A stretch of DNA of 64,000 nucleotides from RGIG8050 sp045588915. GTDB lineage: Bacteria; Bacillota; Clostridia; Christensenellales; UBA1242. Shown piece after piece: positions 8,574-17,635 of the stretch (position 1 is the first letter of the stretch; every line of letters starts with the position of its first letter). The position numbers were made by a program, and so were the translations under genes. The notes under the pieces are model-generated. The model saw only the letters and a list, made by a program, of their open reading frames with translations. It had not been told where the DNA came from and searched no databases. Location of the stretch: NCBI GenBank assembly GCA_045588915.1, contig JAZNFA010000003.1:52509-116508 (forward strand). The letters run 5' to 3'.

Positions 8574-9410
8574 TTATCTTAAATAATAACATTTTTCACA
8601 AGCTACGGCAAACTCTTTTGTCGGAGCAATAGACAAATGCACCGGTTGTTCTGTGATTGGATGCACAAAATCCAAACGCACAGCCTCTAACATTTGCCCA
8701 CTACCACTATTATATTCAGGATCACCCACAATCGGATGATGAATTGCTTTACAATGAACACGGATTTGATGCGTCCGTCCTGTTTCCAAAGTAAACTCAC
8801 ATAAAGTATGTCGCGCATAACGTTCTAAAACTTTTAGATGTGTTATTGCACGACGACCACCTTGTTCGGTCACCGTAAAGATTGTGCGATGTTGTGGATG
8901 ACGAATAATATTCTTATCAATTTTCATATCACAAGCAACACGCCCATCAACCAAACCGTGGTAAGTTCTTTGAATCGTATGTTGCTCAAACATTTTCGCC
9001 AAACGGCTTTGACATTCGATAGTCTTCGCGACAATTAACAAACCAGCCGTATTTTTATCTAAGCGATGCACAATTCCAGCACGTTCTAAATTTCCTTGCC
9101 CACGCCCCAACAAAGCATTCAACACTGTGCCACTTTTTACGCCAGCACCAGGATGCACCACCATTCCACGTGGCTTATTGATGACCATCAAATGTTCGTC
9201 TTCATAAACTATTTCCAATGGTAAAGCTTCCGGTTCAGCCGTTATCAATACGGGTTGCAAATCCCCAGCCACGACATCGCTTGCACGCAATTCGTAACCA
9301 GCCTTAACTTTTTGTCCATTCACAGTAAAATCACCACGTTTAATTCCAGCTACAATTTGACTACGTGTTACATTTGAATATTTTTCACAAAGATACTTAT
9401 CGAAACGCAA
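8574..9410 (-). CDS. rluD: RluD-family 23S rRNA pseudouridine synthase
   Basis: 278 residues. An N-terminal S4 RNA-binding domain (about 1-65, RFDKYLCEKYSNVTRSQI) is followed by the RluA-family catalytic core: VINKPRGMVVHPG, the catalytic-aspartate motif GIVHRLDKNTAGLLIVAK, and RTHQIRVH near the end. The exact target uridine cannot be told from sequence; RluD/RluC-type 23S rRNA modification is the family norm. The start is a TTG preceded by AGGGGGGCAGG, and it overlaps the 3' end of lspA by 14 bases, the same pairing (lspA-rluD) seen in many Firmicutes. Confidence 0.92.
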   Translation of the reverse strand: MRFDKYLCEKYSNVTRSQIVAGIKRGDFTVNGQKVKAGYELRASDVVAGDLQPVLITAEPEALPLEIVYEDEHLMVINKPRGMVVHPGAGVKSGTVLNALLGRGQGNLERAGIVHRLDKNTAGLLIVAKTIECQSRLAKMFEQHTIQRTYHGLVDGRVACDMKIDKNIIRHPQHRTIFTVTEQGGRRAITHLKVLERYARHTLCEFTLETGRTHQIRVHCKAIHHPIVGDPEYNSGSGQMLEAVRLDFVHPITEQPVHLSIAPTKEFAVACEKCYYLR

Positions 9411-9786
9411 CCTGCCCCCCTACCATCATTGCACCGATAATCAATGCAATGTCAGCAATATTATTTTTAAAAATGATAAAATTCAAGAAATCGTGCACGG
9501 CGCCACCGGTCAACATACGGTCAATCGCATTGCCTAAAACACCACCAATAAACAGCGCTAAACCGACCGTGAACCAGTATGATTTTTTACGTGGTGTACG
9601 ACAATACCAAACAGTCGCCGCAATAACAATCACCAACGATAGAATCACAACCAAGATCCATAACCACGGCAAGTGTGCACCTAATCCCCAAGCAATACCA
9701 GCATTCAAAATACCATCACAAGTAAACTTAGTGATTAAATCCACACTAACCACAGCAAGAATTACACCGGCAAAAAGCCAAATCAT
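9397..9786 (-). CDS. lspA: Signal peptidase II (prolipoprotein)
   Basis: LspA cleaves lipoprotein signal peptides in the membrane after Lgt acylation. Four membrane segments; the two catalytic aspartates are in GNAIDRM and in NIADIALIIG. At 129 residues it is short for the family (about 150-165), with a compressed N-terminus, but the motifs are intact. The ATG overlaps the TGA of rnj (ATGA), implying coupled translation. The lipoprotein in the mobile element (59.9 kb) is a possible substrate. Confidence 0.92.
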   Translation of the reverse strand: MIWLFAGVILAVVSVDLITKFTCDGILNAGIAWGLGAHLPWLWILVVILSLVIVIAATVWYCRTPRKKSYWFTVGLALFIGGVLGNAIDRMLTGGAVHDFLNFIIFKNNIADIALIIGAMMVGGQVAFR

Positions 9787-11447
9787 TGACCAACCTTTTC
9801 CAACATTGAAACAACGATGGGACGACGATTATAACTTTTTTGGAAATAATTTTGTACATCTTTACGAATTTGATTACGTACATCATTTACATCATTACCG
9901 TTGAAAGGCATTTTTTCTAACGATTCCAAAACAACACCACGAATATCAATAATCACTTTTTCCAATTCGTGAGCATAAGCCAAACCTTTCATAATGACAT
10001 CTGGTCCCGACAACAAATCACCCGTCTTGCCGTCATAACCCAAACCAATCACACAAATACCATCTTCAGCCAAAGCTTGACGGTCACGTAAAACTGAACT
10101 ATCAATATCACCTGCCCCAAAGCCATCAATCAAACGAGAACCGTGAGGTACTGAGCCAACTTTCTTCAAACCAGTTGCAGATAACTCCCAGCATTCACCC
10201 AACTCTGCCATGTGGACATTACGTGCTGGCATACCCATACGCTTTGCCAAATCACAGTGCTTCTTTAACATCTTGTATTCACCGTGAATCGGAATAAAAT
10301 TACGTGGACGCAATAAAGCGTGAATAATTTTAATTTCTTCCTGACAAGCGTGACCTGATACGTGTACTGCTGCCAAACGTTCATAAACAACTTCACAACC
10401 ACGATGGACTAAATTGTTGACTACATCAGCCACAGCCCCCTCATTACCTGAAATTGGCGACGCCGAGAAAATCACAGCATCACTCGGTCCTAAGTTGATT
10501 TGTGCAAATTCGCCATTTGCCATACGACTAAGTGCAGCATTCGGTTCACCCTGACTACCAGTTAATAAGACCAACACCTCTTCGTTTTTAAAAGCATTTA
10601 TCTTACTGATTTCAATAATATTTTCTGGACGTGTTTTCATTTCGCCCAATTTAATCGCAATATCACTGACAGCAATCATACTACGCCCTAAGAAAGCAAC
10701 CTTACGTTTATACTTCTGCGCTAAATCTAAAATCTGTTGCATACGATGTACGTTCGACGCAAATGAAGTAATAAACATACGTTTGTCTTTGTATTGCGCA
10801 AATAATTCATCCAAACGTTCGCCAACCGTTGTTTCACTCATTGTGAATCCTTCACGTTCAATGTTTGTACTTTCACACAATAACAAAGAAACACCACGAC
10901 GACCAATCTCACCAATTCGCGCCAAATCAATCGGTTGATTATCCACTGGTGTTAAATCAATTTTCAAATCCCCTGTGTGGAAAACTGTTCCCAACGGTGT
11001 CGTAATTGCCACAGCAAACGCACCAGGTATCGAGTGGTTTACGTGCACAAACTCAACTGAGAACTCACCAATCTTTACCACAGCACGTGGACGCACAGCC
11101 ACAGCCTTTACTTTCAAACCAGAATGTTCACGTAATTTATGTTCAATTAAACCTAAAGTCATACGACTGGCATAGATTGGTGCTGGTACTTCTTTTAAAG
11201 CGTGTGGCAAACCACCAATGTGGTCTTCGTGCCCGTGCGTAATGATGTAACCTTTGACTTTATTTTTATTGCGAATCAAATAAGTAATATCCTGCACAAC
11301 CATATCAATCCCTGGCATTTTATTTGCATCAGGAAATCCCAAGCCAGCATCAACTACGATAATATCATCACCAAATTCGAAAACGGTCATATTCTTACCG
11401 ATTTCACCCAAGCCCCCCAAGAAACTAATTTTTAAATTTTTACTCAT
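9783..11447 (-). CDS. rnj: Ribonuclease J
   Basis: 554-residue metallo-beta-lactamase/beta-CASP ribonuclease with 5' exonuclease and endonuclease activity, the main mRNA decay enzyme of Gram-positive bacteria. The dinuclear metal motif is THGHEDHIGG; further ligands lie in VNHSIPGAFA and FHTGDLK, and the beta-CASP part includes LLTGSQGEPNAALSRMA, SASPISGNE and HVSGHACQEE. Ribosome binding site AAGGAGAGG before the ATG. Only one RNase J is visible in this window; J1 and J2 cannot be separated here. Ends in TGA overlapping lspA. Confidence 0.96.
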   Translation of the reverse strand: MSKNLKISFLGGLGEIGKNMTVFEFGDDIIVVDAGLGFPDANKMPGIDMVVQDITYLIRNKNKVKGYIITHGHEDHIGGLPHALKEVPAPIYASRMTLGLIEHKLREHSGLKVKAVAVRPRAVVKIGEFSVEFVHVNHSIPGAFAVAITTPLGTVFHTGDLKIDLTPVDNQPIDLARIGEIGRRGVSLLLCESTNIEREGFTMSETTVGERLDELFAQYKDKRMFITSFASNVHRMQQILDLAQKYKRKVAFLGRSMIAVSDIAIKLGEMKTRPENIIEISKINAFKNEEVLVLLTGSQGEPNAALSRMANGEFAQINLGPSDAVIFSASPISGNEGAVADVVNNLVHRGCEVVYERLAAVHVSGHACQEEIKIIHALLRPRNFIPIHGEYKMLKKHCDLAKRMGMPARNVHMAELGECWELSATGLKKVGSVPHGSRLIDGFGAGDIDSSVLRDRQALAEDGICVIGLGYDGKTGDLLSGPDVIMKGLAYAHELEKVIIDIRGVVLESLEKMPFNGNDVNDVRNQIRKDVQNYFQKSYNRRPIVVSMLEKVGQ

Positions 11448-11463
11448 TTCCTCTCCTTACTCT

Positions 11464-13479
11464 CTAATCTAAATTCACAATTTTATTGTAAATTGCACTT
11501 TTGTTAAGTTCGGTAGTACGTTCATTATGAATTGTTAAACGATTACGTACAACCTCATAAATTCCCAGTTGTTGAAAGACAGCGAAACAAAAAACGAACT
11601 GGAAAATGTTTTTCTTTGGTAACACCAACTTGTTAAACATTTTTAATGGTGATTGACAAAAGTTGTTTTGATTTACCAAATTCAGCGTTGCTTTATAATA
11701 ATCAATAAACACCGACCTGTCAACACTTAACCCATCAATCACAGCTTGCAAGTTTTGATCAGGTGATACAGCCAATTCATCATTCAAATAACGTTGCAAC
11801 ACCAAAGCCTTTTCTTCATCGTTAATCGCAAACGGAATCACACATTTAACAACAGCTTGTGGATTAGTTCCATCATTCTGTTGCAATTCAAAAATCACAC
11901 TTTTCACACAAGGTGCTGCTAAAATCGCATTAAACGCAGCGCCACCAAAGAAAATAAATTTTACATTTCCACTATCAAACTTTGTATGTGCTGGATGGCT
12001 TGGCAAACTGACGGCACGTGTTTCACGCATCACTGTCATCAAGACTGGTGCTGGATTACCACAACCCGTTGGTTCCAACATCGCAATTTCTTGAAAAAAT
12101 TGTGGATTTAATTCAGCTTCGCTAATTTCAAAATCATAATACTTACAATTTTCAGCTGGCTTTTGTGCTGCTGCTTCTGCCACAATTTTTTGAAATAGCG
12201 TACGGAACTTTTCAAAGTTTTCCACTGGCAAAGACATCCCAGCCGCCATTGCGTGCCCACCAAAAGATGTCAAATACTCCGACGCTTTCGTGATACATTC
12301 AACCAAGTGAATACCAGGAATACTACGCCCACTGCCTTTGTAAATTTCCCCTTTTCCACCCAGAACTAAACAAGGCTTCCCATATTTTTCAGCTAAACGG
12401 ACAGCAACAATACCCAACACACCACTTTCCCATTCTGGCTTAGCTACCACAATCGCTGTATCGTTTTGTAAGCTTTGTTCTTCAATAACTTTTACACATT
12501 CGTCAAAAATTACAGAACATAATTCTTGTCGTTTGGTATTCATATACAACAAGTTCTTCACAATTCGATCCAAACGAATTTCGTCTTGTTCTAAAATCAC
12601 GTCTAAACCACGTTTGGCATTTCCCATTCGCCCACTGGCATTGATTTTTGGTCCAAGACGGAAACTAATATCACCACTTTTAATTTGTCCACGAATATTG
12701 CAAGCACGTGCCAAGGCAGTAATTCCCGGCACAGTTCCTTCGTTTAACATCTTCAAACCGTGATGAACAATCACACGATTTTCATCAGTTAAAGATACAA
12801 TATCGGCAACCGTCGCAATCGCGCAAATATCAAAATACTGCTTTGCTGTTTCTAAACCTTCCATTGCTTGCACTAATTTCAAAGCAACCCCAGCGCCACA
12901 AAGGTCATTAAATGGATATTCTTGGTCGGTGAATTTCGGATCAACACAAATACAATCAGGCGTTTGTTCCGGAATTGCGTGGTGGTCAGTGACAATACAA
13001 TCAATCCCTAATGATTGCGCAAACTTAATTTCAGCTGGACAAGAAATACCACAGTCGACCGTAATCAATAATTCGGGTTGAAATTTTTCGTGCAATCGTT
13101 GTATCAAATCAATATTCAAACCATAGCCGTCAGCATCACGTTCGGGTAAAAAATATGAAGTACGAACACGTTGTGATAAAAGATATTTATACAAAATGGC
13201 AGTCGCACAGATACCATCAGCATCATAATCGCCGATGATTAAAACTCTCTGTTTTCGGTTAATAGCGTCGCGCAACCTGTCTACCGCCGCTTGCATACCT
13301 TTCAGCAAAAACGGATTGTGTAACTGGCTAGGGTCGAAGTTAAAAAACTTTTCAGCTTTTTCTCGTGTGTCGATACCCCTCTCAATTAATAAACGGATAA
13401 ATTTTTCACTATACCCTAATTGGTTGAACTCCGCCAGTTGCCGTGGGGTTAACTCCCCGCATCTGACTTTGTATTCCAT
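11464..13479 (-). CDS. recJ: Single-strand-specific exonuclease RecJ
   Basis: 671 residues. DHH-family phosphoesterase motifs: IGDYDADGICATAILYK (motif I), TVDCGIS, and VTDHHAIPE (DHH), with CGAGVALKL; the DHHA1 domain has SIPGIHL and FGGHAMAAGMSL. It degrades 5' single-stranded ends during recombination and repair. The C-terminal 150 residues, past the OB-like part, are divergent. No Shine-Dalgarno sequence precedes the ATG, and AT-rich -10-like boxes lie within 10 bases of it. Divergent from the DegV gene at 13544, with a 64-bp shared promoter region. Confidence 0.95.
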   Translation of the reverse strand: MEYKVRCGELTPRQLAEFNQLGYSEKFIRLLIERGIDTREKAEKFFNFDPSQLHNPFLLKGMQAAVDRLRDAINRKQRVLIIGDYDADGICATAILYKYLLSQRVRTSYFLPERDADGYGLNIDLIQRLHEKFQPELLITVDCGISCPAEIKFAQSLGIDCIVTDHHAIPEQTPDCICVDPKFTDQEYPFNDLCGAGVALKLVQAMEGLETAKQYFDICAIATVADIVSLTDENRVIVHHGLKMLNEGTVPGITALARACNIRGQIKSGDISFRLGPKINASGRMGNAKRGLDVILEQDEIRLDRIVKNLLYMNTKRQELCSVIFDECVKVIEEQSLQNDTAIVVAKPEWESGVLGIVAVRLAEKYGKPCLVLGGKGEIYKGSGRSIPGIHLVECITKASEYLTSFGGHAMAAGMSLPVENFEKFRTLFQKIVAEAAAQKPAENCKYYDFEISEAELNPQFFQEIAMLEPTGCGNPAPVLMTVMRETRAVSLPSHPAHTKFDSGNVKFIFFGGAAFNAILAAPCVKSVIFELQQNDGTNPQAVVKCVIPFAINDEEKALVLQRYLNDELAVSPDQNLQAVIDGLSVDRSVFIDYYKATLNLVNQNNFCQSPLKMFNKLVLPKKNIFQFVFCFAVFQQLGIYEVVRNRLTIHNERTTELNKSAIYNKIVNLD

Positions 13480-13532
13480 TCTAGATATAAATTAGCATAA
13501 ATTTAGTTGTTTTGCAACAAAAAACCATTTAC

Positions 13533-13538
13533 TATAAT
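13533..13538 (+). promoter_or_regulatory. -10 box of degV, predicted leaderless
   Basis: Perfect TATAAT ending 5 bases before the DegV ATG at 13544; no ribosome binding site is present. The -35 is weak (TTTGCA 16 bp upstream or TTGCAA 15 bp upstream). Confidence 0.5.
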
Positions 13539-13543
13539 GCTAT

Positions 13544-14386
13544 ATGGAAAAAATTAAAATCACAGCAGACAGTACCTGCGATTTACCAGCAGAATTATTA
13601 AAGGAATTTGATATCACAACAATCCCAATGTATATTTATATGGGAGACAAAGAATGTCGAGACCATCCCCAAATTGCCGAAGAAATTTACAGCTATTTCC
13701 GTGCAACAAAAAAAACACCCAAAACATCAGCGATTAGTACTCCTGAATATCAAGAATTTTTTGAAGCTAATTTACCCGAAGGTGGCAGTTTAATTCACTT
13801 TAATATCTCCAGCGAAATTTCTTGCACACACCGTAATGCTGTTGCTGCTGCACAAGAATTAAAGAATGTTTACGTCATTGACAGTCATAACTTAACCACC
13901 GGCACAGCAATTCTAATTCTCCGTGCGATTAAATATCGAGAAGCAGGTTTATCTGCAGCCGAAATTGTTAATCGCATTAACGCCGAAACCGATAAAGTTC
14001 AATGCAGTTTTATTGTCGACGATTTAACTTATTTACATCGTGGTGGCCGTTGCAGTGGTACAACTAAATTCTTTGCAAGTATCTTACGCATTAAACCACA
14101 AGTTTTTGTCAAAGATGGGAAAATGGAAACTGGAAAAAAATTTCGTGGCAATTTAAACTTTTGTGTTAAACAATACGTTGATACTGTTTTAAACGAAAAT
14201 CCAAATCCAGATTTGTCGGTGTTATTTATTACCCATACCAAAATGGCAAACCCACAAATTGTCGAAGAAATCAAAAAACAAGTTCTTGCACGCCACGCAT
14301 TCACACGCGTTATTGAAACCATTGCCAGTGGCACGGTCACAGCTCACTGTGGTGAAAATACCATCGGTATTATTTTTGGTTTATAA
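13544..14386 (+). CDS. DegV family fatty-acid-binding protein
   Basis: 280 residues. DegV (FakB-like) proteins bind one fatty acid, which a FakA kinase phosphorylates. Family marks: N-terminal ITADSTCDLP, the STPEYQEFFE segment, FNISSEISCTHRNA, VIDSHNLTTGTAILIL, and LTYLHRGGRCSG with ILRIKPQVFVKDGKM. It is the most divergent of three DegV proteins in the window (also at 50977 and 54842). Divergent from recJ and followed by an unrelated membrane gene. Confidence 0.9.
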   Translation: MEKIKITADSTCDLPAELLKEFDITTIPMYIYMGDKECRDHPQIAEEIYSYFRATKKTPKTSAISTPEYQEFFEANLPEGGSLIHFNISSEISCTHRNAVAAAQELKNVYVIDSHNLTTGTAILILRAIKYREAGLSAAEIVNRINAETDKVQCSFIVDDLTYLHRGGRCSGTTKFFASILRIKPQVFVKDGKMETGKKFRGNLNFCVKQYVDTVLNENPNPDLSVLFITHTKMANPQIVEEIKKQVLARHAFTRVIETIASGTVTAHCGENTIGIIFGL

Positions 14387-14424
14387 TTAGTATATTTTTC
14401 ACTTATCATTCGCACTCTAACATT

Positions 14425-15099
14425 ATGGCAACACGTAAAAAAGCCAAAGTACCTTTGATTATTTTTGTGCTAGCTGTCGCTGGTTCAATTTTTTGTTTTT
14501 CATTTGGACAAAACTATAACCCTTATTTTTTGTGGGCTGGTTTGGGTCTCGCTTGCCTTGCTATTCTCTTTTTTATGATTGCTTTAACAAGATTTTTACG
14601 CAACCGTTCCATTACGAGTGGTTTACTGATTACAACGACAACAGCCACAGCGATTTATTTTATTGCCAACCGTTTTATTGAGACAGCAGTACCACGTGCC
14701 GTCGGCAACAATTTAACTGTAGCTGGTGTCAATACAACCACAGCAACAAACGGTTGGTTTACGCCACTCTTTTTTGCACAAATCGGACTATTTGTAATTT
14801 GGTTTTTTATTATTTTATTTATTATTTATGTTTACGTACGCCCAATCAAAAAGATTGACTACTTACTCAGTCAAATTATTGATGCCAAAGAAATTAAAAA
14901 AATGAAAATTGGCAAAGGTCGCCAGTATCAAGCAATTGCAGACAAGTTGCAAATCCTCGCAAACGAACAACACGCTGCTGCTTTGAAACGACGTGCACGC
15001 CAAATTCAAGCCCAGAATCGCCACTCAGCCAAAAAAGCTATTGTACAAAAAATTATCAAAGAGAAAGAAAAAATGCCACGTTCGGCACGCGCCAATTAA
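14425..15099 (+). CDS. Membrane protein with four helices and a HAMP-like cytoplasmic tail
   Basis: 224 residues, no family recognised. Hydrophobic segments at about 9-27, 33-55, 62-82 and 110-138, then a basic tail. Between helices 3 and 4 is a Thr/Asn-rich, probably external loop (NNLTVAGVNTTTATNG). The segment after the last helix (RPIKKIDYLLSQIIDA) resembles a HAMP linker, but no kinase or cyclase follows; the tail instead ends in a highly basic region. It could be a sensor lacking its output domain or a nucleic-acid or membrane-contact tail; this is inference. Its last 4 bases overlap the stop of the LysR-like gene. Confidence 0.65.
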   Translation: MATRKKAKVPLIIFVLAVAGSIFCFSFGQNYNPYFLWAGLGLACLAILFFMIALTRFLRNRSITSGLLITTTTATAIYFIANRFIETAVPRAVGNNLTVAGVNTTTATNGWFTPLFFAQIGLFVIWFFIILFIIYVYVRPIKKIDYLLSQIIDAKEIKKMKIGKGRQYQAIADKLQILANEQHAAALKRRARQIQAQNRHSAKKAIVQKIIKEKEKMPRSARAN

Positions 15100-15371
15100 C
15101 TGTCTTTTTGTACAAAATTTTGAATATTTTGTAACATTGCATCATAGGCAGGTTTTAAAATTTGATAGAGTTGCAAAGCACGTGGCGACGGAACAATACC
15201 ACCACGTTCCACAACAAATAGTTTTTCACGCAATTCACGTTGCAATTCGTGAATATTGTAACTCACAGTTGGTTGACTAACTTTTAATTTTTCGGCAGCT
15301 TTACTAACACTCCGTTCCTCAACCACAGCCAAAAAATATTTGTATAAATTCAAGTTAACGTCAATTAACAT
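15096..15371 (-). CDS. LysR-type DNA-binding domain protein without effector domain
   Basis: 91 residues from the ATG at 15371. The sequence NLYKYFLAVVEERSVSKAA, KLKVSQPTVSYNI and ELREKLFVVERGG is a standard LysR winged helix-turn-helix plus the start of the linker helix (LYQILKPAYDAML), and then the protein ends. LysR regulators normally carry a further 200-residue ligand-binding domain; none follows in any frame because the adjacent gene begins. It may act as a constitutive dimeric repressor or compete with a full-length LysR. A 17-bp palindrome lies 5 bp upstream of its ATG. Confidence 0.8.
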   Translation of the reverse strand: MLIDVNLNLYKYFLAVVEERSVSKAAEKLKVSQPTVSYNIHELQRELREKLFVVERGGIVPSPRALQLYQILKPAYDAMLQNIQNFVQKDS

Positions 15372-15375
15372 GTAA

Positions 15376-15392
15376 TATAGAATAATTCTATA
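15376..15392. promoter_or_regulatory. Perfect 17-bp palindrome, candidate operator
   Basis: TATAGAATAATTCTATA: two 8-base arms around one A. It sits 5 bp before the LysR-like ATG and 40 bp before the divergent sigma-4-like gene, where an autoregulator would bind. Being AT-rich, it also offers -10-like hexamers. Role is inference. Confidence 0.45.
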
Positions 15393-15432
15393 ACCCTTGT
15401 TTGTAACCATTGACTTTGTTACATTTTTATAC

Positions 15433-15936
15433 ATGAACACAAACGCAATCACAAAAACTTTATTAACAATTAGGCCAGGACTCAGCGATTACGAAAATAT
15501 GCTCGCTGAACGTGCCCACAATCACGCACTTTGCAGTTGCAATACACCACTATTAACCAATCGCATCATTGATAAAATCATTGAGCTTAACGTCAAACAA
15601 CAAACTATTCACAATCTTGCACAACGCTTAGACCGAGTTATCAGTAAATTACCGACCGATACCCAAGCTGTCTTACACAGTTATTACCAAACCTACGGTA
15701 TCGCCGCCGACATTCAAACACAGGCAGCTAAATTAAACATTGCAGAAAGAACTTTTTATCGCCACCTTGACCGAGCAATTAACTACATCGCCAATCGCTT
15801 AGACGACATCGGTATCAACTTTTTTACCTGGCAAGACCTTCTTCACCAACATCACTGGATTAAAGAAACTTTTATTCGTCAATGCCCACCAAACCAGCTG
15901 CGAAAGATTGTGCATCGAAAGGAACCAAATCATTGA
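15433..15936 (+). CDS. Sigma-70 region 4-like helix-turn-helix protein
   Basis: 167 residues from the ATG at 15433. The middle (about residues 80-130; LPTDTQAVLHSYYQTYG ... KLNIAERTFYRHLDRAI) looks like the region 4 helix-turn-helix used by sigma factors and phage ArpU/late-gene regulators; there is no region 2, so it is not a complete sigma factor. The N-terminal half has two cysteines (ALCSCNT) and is otherwise featureless. The 3' end overlaps the convergent ftsY gene by 65 bases, an unusually long overlap of two apparently real genes. No Shine-Dalgarno sequence. Confidence 0.7.
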   Translation: MNTNAITKTLLTIRPGLSDYENMLAERAHNHALCSCNTPLLTNRIIDKIIELNVKQQTIHNLAQRLDRVISKLPTDTQAVLHSYYQTYGIAADIQTQAAKLNIAERTFYRHLDRAINYIANRLDDIGINFFTWQDLLHQHHWIKETFIRQCPPNQLRKIVHRKEPNH

Positions 15937-16774
15937 TTTGTTCACCAACACCAATATACCAAACTGGCAAATTAAATTTTTGTTTAATCGCTACCACAAT
16001 GCCACCCTTAGCTGTGCCATCTAACTTAGTCAAAATAATCCCATCCAAACCAACAGCTTCGTGGAAATATTCAACCTGGCTTAAAGCATTACCACCGGTT
16101 GTGGCATCAATTACCAATAGTTTATGATAATTCGCTTCTGGCATAACCTTACCCACCACACGGTCAACTTTTTGTAATTCAGCCATCAAGTTTGCTTTGT
16201 TATGTAAACGCCCAGCTGTATCAACAATTGTTACTTCTTCACCTTTTGCTTTCATCGAAGTCAATGCGTCAAAAACTAACGATGCTGGGTCAGCCCCAGC
16301 CCCCTGTTTCACGATACGTACACCAGCACGTTCACTCCATTCCACTAATTGCTCGGTTGCTGCTGCACGGAAAGTATCACCTGCCACCAATAATACTGAT
16401 TTACCATCTTCTTTTAATAAATTTGCTAATTTACCAATTGAAGTAGTTTTTCCCACACCATTTACACCAACCACCATTAACACCGTTGGCGCAATTAACT
16501 CTGGTTGTTCGTCGGTCAAAATTTCAGCAATGCTTTGCACCAAACGTCGTTTTAATTCCTCTTCCGTTTTAATTTTTTCGGCTTTCACCGTTTGCTTAAT
16601 ATCATCAATAATTTTTTCGGTTGCTTCGACACCAATATCAGCACTAATTAAAACAGTTTCCAAATCATCGTAAAACTCATCATCAAAAGTCTTGTTAAAA
16701 ATTGCAGCAATCCCATTTGTCACGGCAGCTGCCGTTTTCTTTAAACCACCAAAAATTTTTTTAAAAAATCCCAT
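15872..16774 (-). CDS. ftsY: FtsY, signal recognition particle receptor
   Basis: 300 residues. GTPase of the SRP pathway that docks SRP-ribosome complexes at the membrane. N domain, then the G domain with GVNGVGKTTSIGKLA (G1), DTFRAAATEQL, DTAGRLHNKANLM (G3), TKLDGTAKGG (G4) and the closing GVGEQINDLVPFDA. The N-terminal A domain is almost absent; GFFKKIFGGLKK is a short amphipathic helix as in many Gram-positives. A GGAG site lies 8 bases before the ATG. It overlaps the rpiB stop by one base. Confidence 0.96.
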   Translation of the reverse strand: MGFFKKIFGGLKKTAAAVTNGIAAIFNKTFDDEFYDDLETVLISADIGVEATEKIIDDIKQTVKAEKIKTEEELKRRLVQSIAEILTDEQPELIAPTVLMVVGVNGVGKTTSIGKLANLLKEDGKSVLLVAGDTFRAAATEQLVEWSERAGVRIVKQGAGADPASLVFDALTSMKAKGEEVTIVDTAGRLHNKANLMAELQKVDRVVGKVMPEANYHKLLVIDATTGGNALSQVEYFHEAVGLDGIILTKLDGTAKGGIVVAIKQKFNLPVWYIGVGEQINDLVPFDAQSFAAGLVGIDE

Positions 16775-17211
16775 TATTTATCTCCACTGGCTAAAGCCAT
16801 ACGTCTTTGATATTTTGGATCAGAATTCATCGGCGTACTTAAAAAAATATCAACTGCCGTCAATGCTGTTGCTTCTTCCATAAAGCGACCACCTAAACAT
16901 AAAATGTTCGCATTATTATGTTCACGTGCCAAGCGTGCATAATCCACACTATGGACTAACGCAGCACGTATGCCGACGTGATGATTCGCGGCAATACAAA
17001 CACCAATTCCTGTTCCACAAACTAAAATACCACGATTATCTTGGTCATTCAAAACACCGTGCACCACTGGTGTTACATAAGTTGTAAAATCATCTTCACT
17101 ATCAAATTGCGTATTTCCACAATCAGTCACAGCAATCCCTTGTTTTTCTAAATGTGTACGAATGGCTTCTTTTAAAGCAAAACCACCATGATCACAACCT
17201 AAATAAATCAT
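16774..17211 (-). CDS. rpiB: RpiB/LacA/LacB sugar-phosphate isomerase, probably ribose-5-phosphate isomerase B
   Basis: 145 residues, standard length. YLGCDHGGFALKEAI, the catalytic-cysteine loop GILVCGTGIGVCIAANH, and LGGRFMEEATA identify the family. RpiB interconverts ribose-5-phosphate and ribulose-5-phosphate. Lac-type paralogues cannot be fully excluded, but there are no tagatose-pathway neighbours. It begins 3 bases after the phosphatase stop and overlaps ftsY by one base, so phosphatase, rpiB and ftsY are likely co-transcribed. Confidence 0.93.
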   Translation of the reverse strand: MIYLGCDHGGFALKEAIRTHLEKQGIAVTDCGNTQFDSEDDFTTYVTPVVHGVLNDQDNRGILVCGTGIGVCIAANHHVGIRAALVHSVDYARLAREHNNANILCLGGRFMEEATALTAVDIFLSTPMNSDPKYQRRMALASGDK

Positions 17212-17214
17212 ATT

Positions 17215-17634
17215 TTATGATAGCATGGGGCGTGAATTTCGCAAATCAAAAATCTGATGATAGACCCCTTCCAAATTGATTAACAGTTTTTCACAAACTT
17301 TATCGTAAGCATCTTGACCATAACCATAAGGGTCATCATAATCACGCAAGTCAAAAATATAATCATACTGCTTTTCCATTTTGGGTAAATACTGTTTTGC
17401 TACGTGTCGTTTCTTAGGAACAGCAATGCCATTGTTTTGCAAAGCAATAATAACTTCCGGCATCATATCCGAACCAACAGCCGCCGCTGTCCCTGCACTC
17501 CGTACAATCACACCAGTCCGTTTGTGTTTTTTACAAATTGCTTTGAAAATTACTTCAGCCATCGGACTACGGCAGGTATTCCCAGCGCACACAAACAGAA
17601 TTTTTGTTTTCGGTGTTTTTGTTGTCGTCGCCAT
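17215..17634 (-). CDS. Low-molecular-weight protein tyrosine phosphatase
   Basis: 139 residues. The phosphate-binding loop is FVCAGNTCRSPMAE (C-x5-R-S), and the general-acid aspartate lies in the DYDDPYG segment. Family members dephosphorylate protein tyrosines or arginines (YwlE type); the T in the loop (NTCRS) is the feature associated with arginine phosphatases, so phosphoarginine is possible. It precedes rpiB, a pairing also known in Firmicutes (ywlE-ywlF), which supports the YwlE-like reading. Confidence 0.9.
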   Translation of the reverse strand: MATTTKTPKTKILFVCAGNTCRSPMAEVIFKAICKKHKRTGVIVRSAGTAAAVGSDMMPEVIIALQNNGIAVPKKRHVAKQYLPKMEKQYDYIFDLRDYDDPYGYGQDAYDKVCEKLLINLEGVYHQIFDLRNSRPMLS

Positions 17635-17635
17635 A

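Noticed and set aside
9365..9904. 179-codon plus-strand frame opposite lspA and rnj
   Set aside because: It is antisense to two clear genes, has a composition of lysine/isoleucine/proline typical of reverse-frame reading, and no ribosome binding site.
13507..13519. GTTGTTTTGCAAC as an operator between recJ and degV
   Set aside because: Arms of only four bases; not distinguishable from chance in AT-rich DNA.
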